From Bremia lactucae (lineage: Eukaryota > Oomycota > Peronosporomycetes > Peronosporales > Peronosporaceae): a stretch of DNA of 11,547 nt. The stretch is taken from contig NC_090613.1 in NCBI RefSeq assembly GCF_004359215.1, positions 3,974,464 through 3,986,010 of the forward strand, given 5' to 3'. The notes beneath the pieces were generated by a model. The model had not been told where the DNA came from. It made no database searches and saw nothing but the letters and a program-made list of their open reading frames with translations. Position 1 is the first letter of the stretch, and each line of letters begins with the position of its first letter. Shown here piece by piece: positions 1 through 8,089 of this stretch. Made by a program: the position numbers and the translations under genes.

Positions 1-800
1 TAATTCTCCTCCTCGGGCGAAGCGCTATGACCGATTCACCTGCACTAATAGAACAAGGTCCGCCTTCATGAGCGTCGACTCCACGTAATTAGGTATGACT
101 ATGCCCCTTCTGCATAATTGCAGATGCATTTCATAAGCATATCCTCGTGTTCAGTGGTTGGCATACTTTCTTTACACTCTAACTTCTTGATTGCTGCTTG
201 ATTGTACATCAGCATGTTCATGGGTTCCATAGCAAGATGACCAATCTTTTTTAGCACCTCCCGCAAGCCCAGCAGCTCCCGTCCTACATGCGTCGCTGAT
301 GTAAATTCTGCCACGATGGTAAACAGAGATAGTTCAGTCTACATTTTGCAGATCCACTGCAAGATTACTCCGTTCATGGTAAGTACCCCATCGGTAATCG
401 ACTTTTGATCCGATTTGTTGCCGTGAAGTCTGAATCACTTCAGCCTGAAAGCTTGAATTCATCATCCTCTGTGTCAATACTCATGTGATTATTTTTGTGT
501 GTTTTGTTGCCTTCAGATATCGAGCAATGTATTTCGTCTACTCCAGTCGCTGAAGCTGGGTGGTGCGTGTGCCTTGTTGCTTTGTGGACGGTAAAACTGA
601 TGTCAGGTCTCGAACAGCGGTCAATCCAAAGAAGACTGCCGACTAGTGACTGAAAGTCTTGTTATGTTGGCTCGCCATTTTCGCCCCGTTTCATTTCCAA
701 ATACACTAGTTCTCATTCGTTGTCTTTACTCTCTTCACTGATTGGCACCTTCACGCCATTTGCTTCCGTGACTAACAAAACATTAACATTCACACCGCGA
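1..800 (-). pseudogene. Ty1/copia pol fragment (end of RT and RNase H), decayed
   Basis: Read on the minus strand from about 800 down to the window edge, all three frames together give a collinear Ty1/copia polyprotein tail. A GVKVPI segment lies near 740, QSLVGSLLWIDRCSRPDIS near 655-600, and ARYLKATKHTK near 530-498. An RNase H part follows: ILQWICKM, then a stop at 339-341, then TELSLF, and an open stretch at 314-99 with EFTSATHVGRELLGL and NQAAIKKLE. NYVESTLMKADL lies near 80-45. Frameshifts separate several blocks. In the usual MDNQAA motif of copia RNase H the Asp is Tyr here, so the enzyme would be inactive even without the frameshifts. The upstream part (integrase and first half of RT) is absent or unrecognisable to the right of 800, and the 3' end lies outside the window. 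Family assignment rests on remembered motif order and is strong; the exact right boundary is uncertain by about 50 bp. Confidence 0.85.
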
Positions 801-1137
801 TAATCAGATCACTTCATTGTAATTAATGTACGGACACGCGCCTGACAAGCATTCTACTTCATTTCGTGCTCAGTTATTCGATCACCCGACGGCATACCTG
901 CTTGTTAAGCCATAAATAACTTTAAGCCGAAATGCTAGCTTTTCGCTTTTGACATAATTATTATAGGAATAGTAAAGAAGAAGAAAGATAAGTCTTCTCA
1001 TTAGTACTATTTCATATTACGACACATGGTCCTATAGCAAAATTAATGTGACTATTTGTTGATTTAAGTCTTACATCAGCCGCCCATCGCTGCTAGACGC
1101 ACGAATGGGCAATGAGCAGTGACGCACTGTAGGCGAA
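801..1137. other. Intergenic or repeat-derived DNA with no recognised gene
   Basis: No convincing coding frame is visible on either strand. The stretch is AT-rich between about 900 and 1080 and contains a purine run at about 968-990 followed by TCTTCTCATTAGTACTA. It lies between the copia fragment and the left copy of the gypsy direct repeat, so it may hold a copia LTR remnant or the lost outer part of the gypsy LTR. I could not align it to the outer part of the right LTR (7053-7133). Confidence 0.4.
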
Positions 1138-1449
1138 CGCTTCTAAAGCTGCCTCCCACTACAAGCACACACCTTCAAGCACAGCTAGGAAGCGGTTTGA
1201 CTGTTTTTTCTCACGTACAGTGAGGTAGCTGGTGGGCGTTAAAGCCACCCCACACAACCAACTTGTACCTTAGAACAACTGTCGTCACGGAAGCGGTTAT
1301 CCGTCTTCGCTTGCGCACCCAATTTCTATAAAGTAATTTTAAGACTGATTGTATCTAAAATGATTAAATATTTTTAGTTTAAAAAAATAGACACCATTTC
1401 TGTACATGTGCATCCCTACGTGGCGAGCGTATTGTTTCGAATAAACCTA
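1138..1449 (-). repeat. Left copy of a direct repeat, partial LTR of the gypsy element
   Basis: This stretch matches 7134-7447 in the same orientation along its whole length. Shared blocks include GCTTCTAAAGC at the left edge, CTTGTACCTTAGAA, GCGGTTATCC, TTAAGACTGATTG and GTGGCGAG(C/T)GTATTGTT at the right edge. Identity by eye is roughly 75-80 percent outside an AT-rich indel zone around 1330-1385. Two direct copies bracketing about 5.7 kb of gag/integrase remnants are what an old LTR retrotransposon leaves. Only about 310 bp of the longer right LTR is shared, so this copy is either truncated at both ends or comes from a related subfamily. Strand is given as minus because gag and integrase read on the minus strand. 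Confidence 0.75.
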
Positions 1450-2300
1450 AAACGAAGCGCACGCGCCGCGATAAACGCTGCCGTTAACTAGTGCCTCAGT
1501 TATAATGCCGACAGCTACTACTGCTGCTGTCTCGCTATTATCTGGACTTCATGATCCATCCCACTTGCACAGTGAGTGTAGATCCGTCGCTCATTACTGA
1601 CTCCAATGAGTCGACACCACTGCAATCACCCATAGTAGTGATGAACACAGCGACTAATGAGGAAGGGTGATGGCGCTGTAATGACCTATCAAAATTCACT
1701 CATTGCTTCTAACATGGAGACGCTTAACGTTGCGAAGGCAACCGTCTCGTCGTCTGCGCTAGCTAGCGCAGCGACCATTCATGAGAGCACTGCCCATTAC
1801 GGGGCAGCTGCTTCTCAAATGGACGAAACCACAACACCTGTCGGTCGGACCATAATCCACAACGGGGAGTCTGACGCAGAAGAACATGAGCTTAAAGCTC
1901 CATCGACGGCACGTGAACGTGTACAGTCGGTGTCGCAAATTTAGCCGTATTGACCGCGGCTGTGACTGGTGGCATAGCACCGATGCCACCTCTATCCGAA
2001 TGGCCTCATTTGGATGGAACCAGCGCGTCGCTCCTAGAGCACACCACTGTAGACGCTCATAATCATTATGGCGTCAACTATTCGTGGGAGGCTCAAGAAA
2101 AATCACTTCGCCGTGTTTCCTTGATCCCGGTCGTGTTGCGTTCCGATGAAACAATCGACTAATACGAAGCAATTTCCTGCGCCGTTTTCAACTAAATAGC
2201 AATGTGGCGAAACAACGGTCGCAGCGAATCAACTTCGACCGCTTGCGTGTGAGCGAAATCATGGGCGGTACACTTGCTTCTTCTCATCACGCTACTCCTG
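1450..2300. other. Unassigned segment between chromodomain and left LTR copy
   Basis: This is about 850 bp inside the gypsy element, after the end of its chromodomain in minus-strand order. I recognise no family. The plus strand has two neighbouring open stretches in different frames, 1657-1944 (Ser/Thr/Ala-rich with an acidic ESDAEEHE patch) and 1950-2162 (starts at a TTG). An open run continues upstream of 1657 in another frame (about 1550-1660). A small trinucleotide-like run of CTACTACTGCTGCTG is at 1515-1529. The open stretches could be chance, part of an extra inserted element, or a gag-like N-terminus on the plus strand. There is no support for an active gene. Confidence 0.35.
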
Positions 2301-2329
2301 CTAGTCCATTTGGAAATAGGGAAGTGGCT

Positions 2330-3230
2330 CCTAGACACTAGTCCCGGCACGTCGAGGCACAAGGCGTCGACCGGTTTTTGAACGTCACAACTCTCCGAGT
2401 ATCCTCTCCACTGGACAAGAATCTGAATCTAATGCTTCATGGAACGGTGGGCAAACAACTATTCAACCAGAAGCGCTGGTTCCCAGCAGCATCCATTAAT
2501 GCAGGCGGCACCAGAAAAGAGTGGCGATTTTGCCCACCAACTTGCGGCACTCGATCCTGAATCCGTTTAATCGCAGGCGCTGAGCGCTGCTGACTGACTT
2601 CGCATCTCAACGATGTTGGCTCGCAAGATCGCAAGGGTTACGAAAGGCTGAAATATCGGCTGGACCTTTGGAGAAGCTGATGATGAGTCCGCGTTACTCG
2701 CGTGGTATCACTCGCTACACAAGTCCATATCATGATGGGAGAAATGTGTCGGCGGGAAGCCTTTCGCCTTTTTTTGTCACCCCTATCTGATCGACGCTCG
2801 ACTCACGGTCGGTGTTATCGTCGGACTCCTTAGACGGACGGGGGTATGTAATCTCTTCTGGATCTACATACCGTTTCAGACGACCCACGTAAAAGACGGA
2901 GTGCGTCTTCAATTACGGCGGGAGAGTGAGCCTTCAATTTAGGTCTACGACATCCTCCACCACCGTAAACGGCCCGATAAAACGCGGCAGAAATCTCCTA
3001 GTAACTTCAGGTGCTACAGATTATAGGTAGAATAGCCGTACTTTACAATACTTTTCTCCCGTAAAGCGGGAGAAAAGTATTGTAAAGCGTTCATTGTTTT
3101 TGCAACCATGTCGGTCGCATATTGTTTTTGCTTGTCCTGCGCACTTGCCGTCGCGTGAAGAGTCTTCGTGGAGTGACTAATCGCTAATCCACAAAGCGTT
3201 GAGCCTCGCTCATGCTTTCGCATCAAACTC
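2330..3230 (-). pseudogene. Ty3/gypsy integrase C-terminal region, linker and chromodomain, decayed
   Basis: Reading the minus strand downward gives the tail of an oomycete-type gypsy polyprotein across several frames. AQDKQKQY lies near 3150-3125 and FIGPFTVVEDVVDLN near 2985-2940. An open stretch from 2912 has FYVGRLKRYVDPEE, the linker normally found as HPVFYVGRLKRY. An acidic linker follows, then PPALMDAAGNQRF near 2512-2470. The chromodomain core ILVQWRGYSESCD (about 2410-2370) follows, and then DVPGLV near 2345. In intact elements the chromodomain binds histone marks and guides integration. Frameshifts and stops interrupt it repeatedly. The perfect hairpin at 3041-3087 lies inside it. 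It continues directly from the integrase core at 3420-4170 and belongs to the same copy. Confidence 0.85.
3041..3087. repeat. Perfect 21-bp inverted repeat with 5-nt loop
   Basis: The left arm at 3041-3061 (CTTTACAATAC...) is the exact reverse complement of the right arm at 3067-3087 (...GTATTGTAAAG), with loop TAAAG at 3062-3066. The match stops abruptly at 3040 and 3088. It lies in the integrase C-terminal region between an ERFTI-like block and a STYNL-like block, which are normally separated by only a few codons. It therefore looks like an extra snap-back copy of one arm rather than original coding sequence. Confidence 0.95.
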
Positions 3231-3419
3231 GCCTATGAAACCGCCGAAGGTGGGCAAAGGACTAGATCGAGAGGTCGGTCAAAAGACGTTGTTGTCAATA
3301 ACGAATCGCCGTTATCGTCTTGATGCACAGGCGTTTTTGCCTAACTTCGGACTGACACTCCTAGGTGTCGTGACCACTGCTAAACTGGCAGAGTAACGTC
3401 CCTGTTCCGCACCGAGCGT

Positions 3420-4170
3420 AGCGAGGGGCCTCCCTTACTAAGACTCGGGCTGCGTACAAAGACTGGCGTCCGAGAATGGCGCAGTCCGTTTATATAAAAC
3501 GGCGTCTTACCCGTTCTGGCCTGGACACTGGTATTAATATCGAACTACACGAAAGGCAACATCCTTTAGTAGTCGCTACCGTACAATACATTCGCCGCGA
3601 CCCGACTGTCTCGTTCCACTTGACCATCGATCTAAGGATGATGGGCTGCCGACATGTGGAGCTAGCTACTCAGCAGTTCAAACACATGACGTCATAAACC
3701 CGACGTAAAACGTGGATTCTGACCCAACACTATGAGCTCGGGCATCCCTGTAGTCGATATACGTGATCCAGGAACAAGAGAGCTGCCTCCTTGTCTAAGA
3801 TTGTGGTGCTACATGGTGCTAAATGCACCAGTTGCTTAGTCTGTCTACAGAAACGGCGAGCCCCGTTCGACCATTGTGGTTAGGCGGCATGCCAAACATC
3901 AAGTCCAGACTGCGCGACTTCCAACAATTCGTTGGAAACGGCGGTGGCCCCAAAGATGCACTGCTGGACGGTGCAGGCTTTATGCGCTCACACTGTCGCA
4001 GGAGCGAATATAGTTGGCCACCCATCGATATAGCTGTGGCCACTGAAACTCATCTGACACTCGTGTGAATGCCTTTTCACGGATGCCTACTCGATGATGC
4101 ATCATGAAGCTCGTGAAGTATCTTCAAATATCTTTAACTTGAATTCTGAGTCATGATGGACATATATTTT
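3420..4170 (-). pseudogene. Ty3/gypsy integrase core, decayed
   Basis: Integrase inserts the element's cDNA into the host genome. In minus-strand order the N-terminal zinc region begins with HHDSEFKLKI and KILHELHDA (about 4165-4095). FQWPQLYRWVANYIRSC and QCERIKPAP (about 4060-3970) follow in two frames. The core has NCWKSRSLDLMFGMP, which keeps the first catalytic Asp, and VDRLSNW (open stretch 4043-3819). LDHVYRLQG lies near 3775, then VLGQNPRFTSG near 3735-3700 where families have SDRDPRFT, so the second catalytic Asp is lost. TDGQVER keeps the Glu (about 3640-3600), and TGKTPFYINGLRH is at about 3517-3473. Stops and frameshifts occur between nearly all blocks. The region 3230-3420 is a poorly conserved continuation towards the C-terminal part. 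Confidence 0.88.
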
Positions 4171-4399
4171 AGTTGTTCAACCTTTTTTAAATTTTATCTA
4201 TTCTCAAAGAATTTTAAGGTGACAGCTGGTGCCATAACAGACCATCGCTGTAGCTAGACCGACTTAGCTTAGCCTTCAGGTGCGACGGAAGGGAGACATT
4301 TAGTCCACCGAAGTGATTCAACAGTAGACGACATTTTTCGTCCTGACTGTTGCTCTCCTTTATTTTGAAGTCCAACGAGCTCGTCACGTGATAGACCTT
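4171..4399. other. Junction zone between integrase and inverted RT block
   Basis: The first part (about 4130-4215) is AT-rich and separates minus-strand integrase text from plus-strand linker text. The rest could encode the protease region, but I see no clear D(S/T)G active site in any frame. A minus-strand open frame spans 4588-4214 (124 codons) with LDFKIKESNSQDEKC, which faintly recalls the post-active-site part of gypsy proteases. It overlaps plus-strand linker text that looks more convincing, so I leave it unassigned. Confidence 0.3.
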
Positions 4400-5465
4400 C
4401 GTGGCTTTCAACGTTGACGACTCAACTTGTGCCTCAGCATGTACACACTTTTCTGGCGTCTTCCTAGAGCCTGGTTCGATTTGTAGAAGTGGTGTGTTAG
4501 CCGAGAGAGCAACGGCATCCACTTCCAAGTCAAAGGTCGTGGTAACTCGGAAAATGAGTACACGACAAGTAAGGACAATTAAACACACGTCGATGTGAAT
4601 GACGTTGAATCAGTCCCGGTCCAAGAGGACGGGCCTTCGAATGAGGTGTACGAGGCCGTTGAAGACAAAATTGCGGAGGCATTCTTAGTTGAGGTGCTTT
4701 AGCACGTTTTGAAATCTGCCGAGGATCTAATAAACTCCCGGAGATGCCGTGTGATCTGTTCTTGTCCGAACTTAAGGAAGGAAAGATTCACACGATAGTC
4801 GCTCCAGTTCCAGAAGAAAACTTGGTGGACTGTTGCTCGTCGTCCACAATGGACGAGAGTGTTTAGAAACATACAACTCGAAACGGTTCGCTGCTCCAGA
4901 CTGGGATTTCTTGAAAGACAACCCGTTTCATAGATTTTGTTGAAACATCGTAATTTGTTTCCAGAAGAAGTGCCGAGCCAGATACCGAATGATTGGGGCA
5001 TCGGGCACGAAATTGATTGGAACCTGGCCCCAAGTAATGCGTGACCAGGCAATGACCGTTGTTAAAGCAACAAGTCGATTATACCGATTAGTCGATGAGT
5101 ACTTGCGTGAAAGCAAGCCGCCTCACTATAGCCTATAGCCCGACCTTATGTGTGCGTAAGGCCGAATGTGGATGGTGCGTGGTTTACGCTAACAACAAGC
5201 TGAATACGGCCTTCTAATAAAGTATGCTATTTGTAAGTTTCGAGTGATTCGATTGGGCACCGAACCCTTTGTGGTTAATACGTATCACGCATCACTTCGG
5301 ACCGCAATGAACCACCGCAGCTCTCGCTTAGAATGACAAGATGATATTCAAATTTAACTTAAAATTGAATTGAACACAAGCCAGGTAAGTCGAATGTCTT
5401 GGTTGACGCGTTATCGCACAGACCAGACTTTGAAACTTCTGTTTCGGCTCTTGCGACGCTTGGTT
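4400..5465 (+). pseudogene. Ty3/gypsy pre-RT linker, RT N-terminus and RNase H on the opposite strand, with internal deletion
   Basis: This block reads on the plus strand, opposite to the flanking gag and integrase. A linker (STSKSKVVV near 4530, VDVNDVESVPVQEDG near 4590-4635) leads to MPCDLFLSELKEGKIH (4744-4790) and APVPEENLV (about 4803-4830). RFAAPDW-type and LFPEEVPSQIP (from 4955) segments follow, then VTRQ near 5041 and CVRKAECGWCVVYANNKLN (about 5150-5206). The frame then jumps directly to KYAICKFRVIRLGTEPF (about 5219-5272), HASLRTAMN (about 5286-5312) and KPGKSNVLVDALSHRPDF (about 5380-5433), which is the RNase H and its connection to integrase. The RT core with the YxDD region is missing. 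The left boundary is unclear: 4175-4400 holds no certain motif, and a long minus-strand frame (4588-4214) competes there. Confidence 0.85.
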
Positions 5466-5469
5466 ATTT

Positions 5470-6124
5470 TGGTTAGCTATCATCTCCCACATGCTCTCGG
5501 CTCTGTGTAGGAACATTAAATTCCTCTTGAGCGACGGCGACGTATTAACTCGGCGCGTACGCTTTGTGCGTGGTTGTGAGGGCGTCTTTGCAGACGACAC
5601 ATTATCTTTGCCTCTTTTGGGTGGCATGGTTGGCACCGTGTAAGTGTACATAGGTCGCTGCAGGCATATTAGCACCAGTAGAGACTCTGGCATAGCAGCG
5701 AGCCATCATATGACACGCTTACCGCATTTAAAGCAGACAACGTCTGCATTGCCCAACTACATAGGAGTGGCATCCATCGGCCGATGGCTTAGATCAAGCT
5801 GTAGCCGAGAAATGATAAAGGATTTCTCTTCAACTAAGGCAATTTTTTCTTTGCCTTTTCCATCGTCAACAGCACCTTTCTAAAAAAGGCCTGCCGCGAG
5901 GGCCGTGCCGCACTCTATTTATAAACGTGGGCACCTAAATGTGTTCTGGTTGCAGACTCGCATTAATGGATGCTGAAAGCGAGCGCATCTCCTGCACATA
6001 TTTTGCAGGGTCCGCTTCGCCTATCGCGCTTAAAAGAAGCGCACCTAAAGTAACAATTCGTTGTTTGACGCTGATACATGGCGCGAATCTTTGTCTTAAG
6101 ATTGATCATGAAGGGAGCCCTAAC
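5470..6124 (-). pseudogene. Ty3/gypsy gag, C-terminal half with CCHC zinc knuckle, decayed
   Basis: This is the downstream part of a gag frame split by the solo LTR at 6125-6573. In minus-strand order it gives KTKIRAMYQ (about 6095-6070), then YVQEMRSLSASI (about 6010-5965). FINRVRHGP and TMEKAK follow (near 5930-5850), then KIALVEEKSF and PMDATPM (about 5840-5760). A zinc knuckle follows: C-F-K-C-G-K-R in one frame, then H-M-M-A-R-C in another (5735-5695). The CX2CX4HX4C pattern spans 41 nt where 42 are required, so a single base is missing. CCHC knuckles bind the element's RNA during packaging. Further on, PPKRGKDN (near 5605) and other basic text continue to about 5470, where the plus-strand RNase H text ends. 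Stops occur in all frames. Confidence 0.85.
6120..6124. repeat. Left 5-bp target site duplication of the solo LTR (CTAAC)
   Basis: CTAAC immediately precedes the TGTAAC start of the solo LTR and is repeated exactly at 6574-6578. Five-bp duplications are typical for Ty3/gypsy integration. Confidence 0.93.
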
Positions 6125-6573
6125 TGTAACGGGGCACTAAGACTTGTACTGCTTCAGTACAAGTCCACTTCGCACTGCTTCAGTTGCGAGTGGTGCCTTA
6201 CGTTATTTCACGTACACTAGTACGTGCAGAGGAAGCCTTCTCTTAAAGGTAACTAGCTTAAAGAGGGTAATTTGAAAACTATATTAATATAATTAAGTAT
6301 ATCTTCTATCTATCTTGTAAATGCTAACTTAATTATAAACTAATACTAAACATGGAATAGAATTCATATCGTATCTGTATCTCTCTTTTGTTTACATCTA
6401 CAGCTGATTAGTCTGCGGAATATAAAGATATAATGGTCTATACCTATTTATGGATAAGAATTCTGAAAATTACTATTTAAAGTAATATCCTCCAAATATT
6501 ATCTACCTTTTAGATAATATATTAATTAACAACCTTTAAGTGTTAATTTCATGTAACAATACACCCCGTTACA
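6125..6573 (-). mobile_element. Solo LTR of a Ty3/gypsy-type element, about 449 bp, with intact ends
   Basis: The stretch begins TGTAACGGGG and ends CCCCGTTACA, a perfect 10-bp terminal inverted repeat with TG...CA ends. It is bracketed by CTAAC on both sides. No gag/pol of its own is attached, so it is a solo LTR, normally produced by recombination between the two LTRs of a full element. The interior has a hairpin ACTTGTACTGCTTCAGTACAAGT (ends at about 6142 and 6164) near one end and a very AT-rich half (about 6270-6550). I give the minus strand because the sequence read that way resembles an oomycete gypsy LTR I remember, starting TGTAACGGGGTGTATTGTTACA; orientation is therefore less certain than the boundaries. 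Intact ends and duplications imply it is younger than the gag it disrupts. Confidence 0.92.
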
Positions 6574-6578
6574 CTAAC
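6574..6578. repeat. Right 5-bp target site duplication of the solo LTR (CTAAC)
   Basis: An exact copy of 6120-6124 directly after the CCCCGTTACA end of the solo LTR. Confidence 0.93.
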
Positions 6579-7020
6579 CGTCCGCCGTAAAGCGCGGAGT
6601 AAGCCCAATCTGAGGCGTTACCGCGCTAACGCGACAAGGCATAGGACACCATCTGGATGACGCTCTCGAAGAGCTGCGCCACACCGAAATGCTTCATCGC
6701 TAAAACCCCGCAGACAATCGCGTGCGCTGCAATTCCATCGAACTTGGGTGGGTCAATACGAATGGGCCTCGGCTAATAAAGCCGGATTGAGAGTGTCTTA
6801 ACGGATCTGTTGAGAGCCTTTCTTCGAGCCTGCCAACGCCTAAGCTTATCCGGAGTCTTAAGGACGGACTCCGCCGCAGCATGGCTATGTGCCTCGGAGT
6901 GGCCATTCGCTGTCCGAGCACAAGCGCCTTAAACTGCTCTAACTGAGCAGCATGTTGCTCAGGAGGACTGCCCAAGACTTTGGTCATGGCTGGCTTACCA
7001 AGTCTTTGCGCCAAGTGCTC
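6574..7020 (-). pseudogene. Ty3/gypsy gag, N-terminal half, decayed
   Basis: In minus-strand order, an open stretch 7014-6700 contains PEQHAAQLEQFKALVLGQ, a short coiled-coil-like helix common near gag N-termini. Another frame gives PPKFDG (near 6740), FGVAQLFES and VSYALSR (near 6690-6635), and GNASDWAYSAL (near 6630-6598), the capsid-like core of oomycete gypsy gags. The text breaks at the solo LTR and resumes on its other side with KTKIRAMYQ. Gag assembles the virus-like particle of the element. Its 5' end lies just inside the right LTR (which ends at about 7053). I see no obvious tRNA primer-binding site in the short leader (7020-7052). Confidence 0.82.
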
Positions 7021-7052
7021 AGTCCCCTCTTAATGATGTTTGGAAAGGTGGT

Positions 7053-7652
7053 TGTAATAAGCACAATCGATATTGAGGCTCGTCCTTAGTGACACGTTTA
7101 GAGATGCGGGTCGTGGGAAGAATTTCAAGTGGGCGCTTCTAAAGCTTCCTCGCACTACAAGGACATACATTTTAAGCACAGTAAACAGCAAGTTGACCGT
7201 CTTCTTTCACATGCAGTGAGGTAGTTGGTGGGCACTCAAATCGACATCACACAACGAACTTGTACCTTAGAAAAAGCGTCGTCACGAAGCGGTTATCCCT
7301 CTTCACTTGCGCGCCTTTATCTAGAGTAGATTTAAGACTGATTGATATTTATTAATATCAAATAATAAAACTTTTTCTTATTAGTGAATAGATGCCATCT
7401 CTGTATATGTGCTTCCCTGTGTGGCGAGTGTATTGTTCTGAATACATCTGCTCCCCGGATGACGCTAGACTTCATCCCTTTCAATGTGAATGTACCTGTG
7501 TACATCACATACACAAGGATGGGTTATGGGTCATTATGTGATCCTTACCCCAGTAACAGGTCATATTACTTCAAAAAATATGAAGTGATTGACTTCCCTC
7601 CCTTTAACTGTACTTAACGTGTGTGTAACATTAGGCACTTTAGCCCGTTACA
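7053..7652 (-). repeat. Right LTR of the gypsy element (upstream LTR in minus orientation)
   Basis: The right end reads GCCCGTTACA (7643-7652), so on the minus strand the LTR would begin TGTAACGGGC, close to the start of the solo LTR (TGTAACGGGG). The left end is proposed at TGTAATAAGC (7053), giving a TTACA end on the minus strand and a length of about 600 bp. The inner part 7134-7447 is the second copy of the direct repeat at 1138-1449. Near the right end there are short fold-backs (TGTAAC...GTTACA at 7624-7652, and ATTACTTCAAAAAATATGAAGTGAT near 7564-7588). The 7053 boundary is inference, and no target duplication partner was found on the left side. ORFs inside it are shadows. Confidence 0.65.
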
Positions 7653-7920
7653 CGCAATATTCATAGTTATAATTAATAAAGTATAGCCAGGCCTAAAGAA
7701 AAAAAAATTCATAGGAGCTTGATAAATCAACTACATATTTGCTTTTTCTTGAAATTAAGCATTCCTTACTATTGACCACGCTTAAGCAACTTTAAAACTT
7801 ACCCTCTCCACGTCGTGTACGTCAAGTATTCGAAGGCTCCTTTCCTGGAACAGAGCTTGGAAATATAATTCTATTACACTGTTAATAGTATTGTTAGCTT
7901 GAACTGAAGCAGACAAAGCG
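7653..7920. other. AT-rich intergenic DNA, no recognised gene
   Basis: The stretch follows the gypsy LTR and contains poly-A (about 7699-7708) and several AATAA-like strings. A short readable run (YPLHVVYVKYSKAPFLEQ) lies near 7798-7855 on the plus strand. I could not connect it to any family. It may belong with the coding remnants further right. Confidence 0.4.
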
Positions 7921-8072
7921 AAAAATGCCCCGTTCCAATTTTAAAGTCCTTGGACGGAAGTGAAATGGCGTATCTTCCTCAATTTAAAAAGGATTTGCTG
8001 GTAGACTTTGAACACGATTTCGCCAATTTAGGTGACGTAGTGGGTTCGGCCTTTTTTGCTATCGTTTGAAGC
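7921..8072 (+). pseudogene. Open-frame remnant, unrecognised
   Basis: A plus-strand frame reads through about 7925-8068 and contains LDGSEMAYLPQFKKDLLVDFEHDF, with a stop near 8070. Composition is protein-like, but I recognise no domain. The next open frame starts at about 8056 in a different register, so the two could be pieces of one decayed gene joined by a frameshift. There is no promoter or splice evidence. Confidence 0.25.
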
Positions 8073-8089
8073 TCCCAAGGAATTCGAAA

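Noticed and set aside
968..990. Purine run as a polypurine tract of an LTR element
   Set aside because: It is not adjacent to a recognisable LTR start on either strand, so the role cannot be supported.
3476..3697. 73-codon plus-strand ORF
   Set aside because: It is antisense to the integrase remnant (TDGQVER and TGKTPFYINGLRH lie on the other strand).
3823..4068. 81-codon plus-strand ORF
   Set aside because: It is the exact antisense of the integrase core with WKSRSLDLMFG.
4214..4588. 124-codon minus-strand open frame
   Set aside because: It is long and faintly protease-like, but it overlaps plus-strand linker text (STSKSKVVV and the acidic run leading into RT) that fits the known polyprotein order better. 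No active-site DTG/DSG was seen. Kept only as an ambiguity.
5328..5693. 121-codon minus-strand ORF starting before MPPKRGKDN
   Set aside because: Not a gene of its own. Its first part is gag downstream of the zinc knuckle and its last part is antisense to the RNase H text on the plus strand.
5939..6220. 93-codon plus-strand ORF
   Set aside because: It runs from antisense gag into the solo LTR and has no recognisable content.
7384..7617. 77-codon ORF and its minus-strand partner
   Set aside because: Both lie inside the right LTR; the content is LTR sequence with fold-backs.
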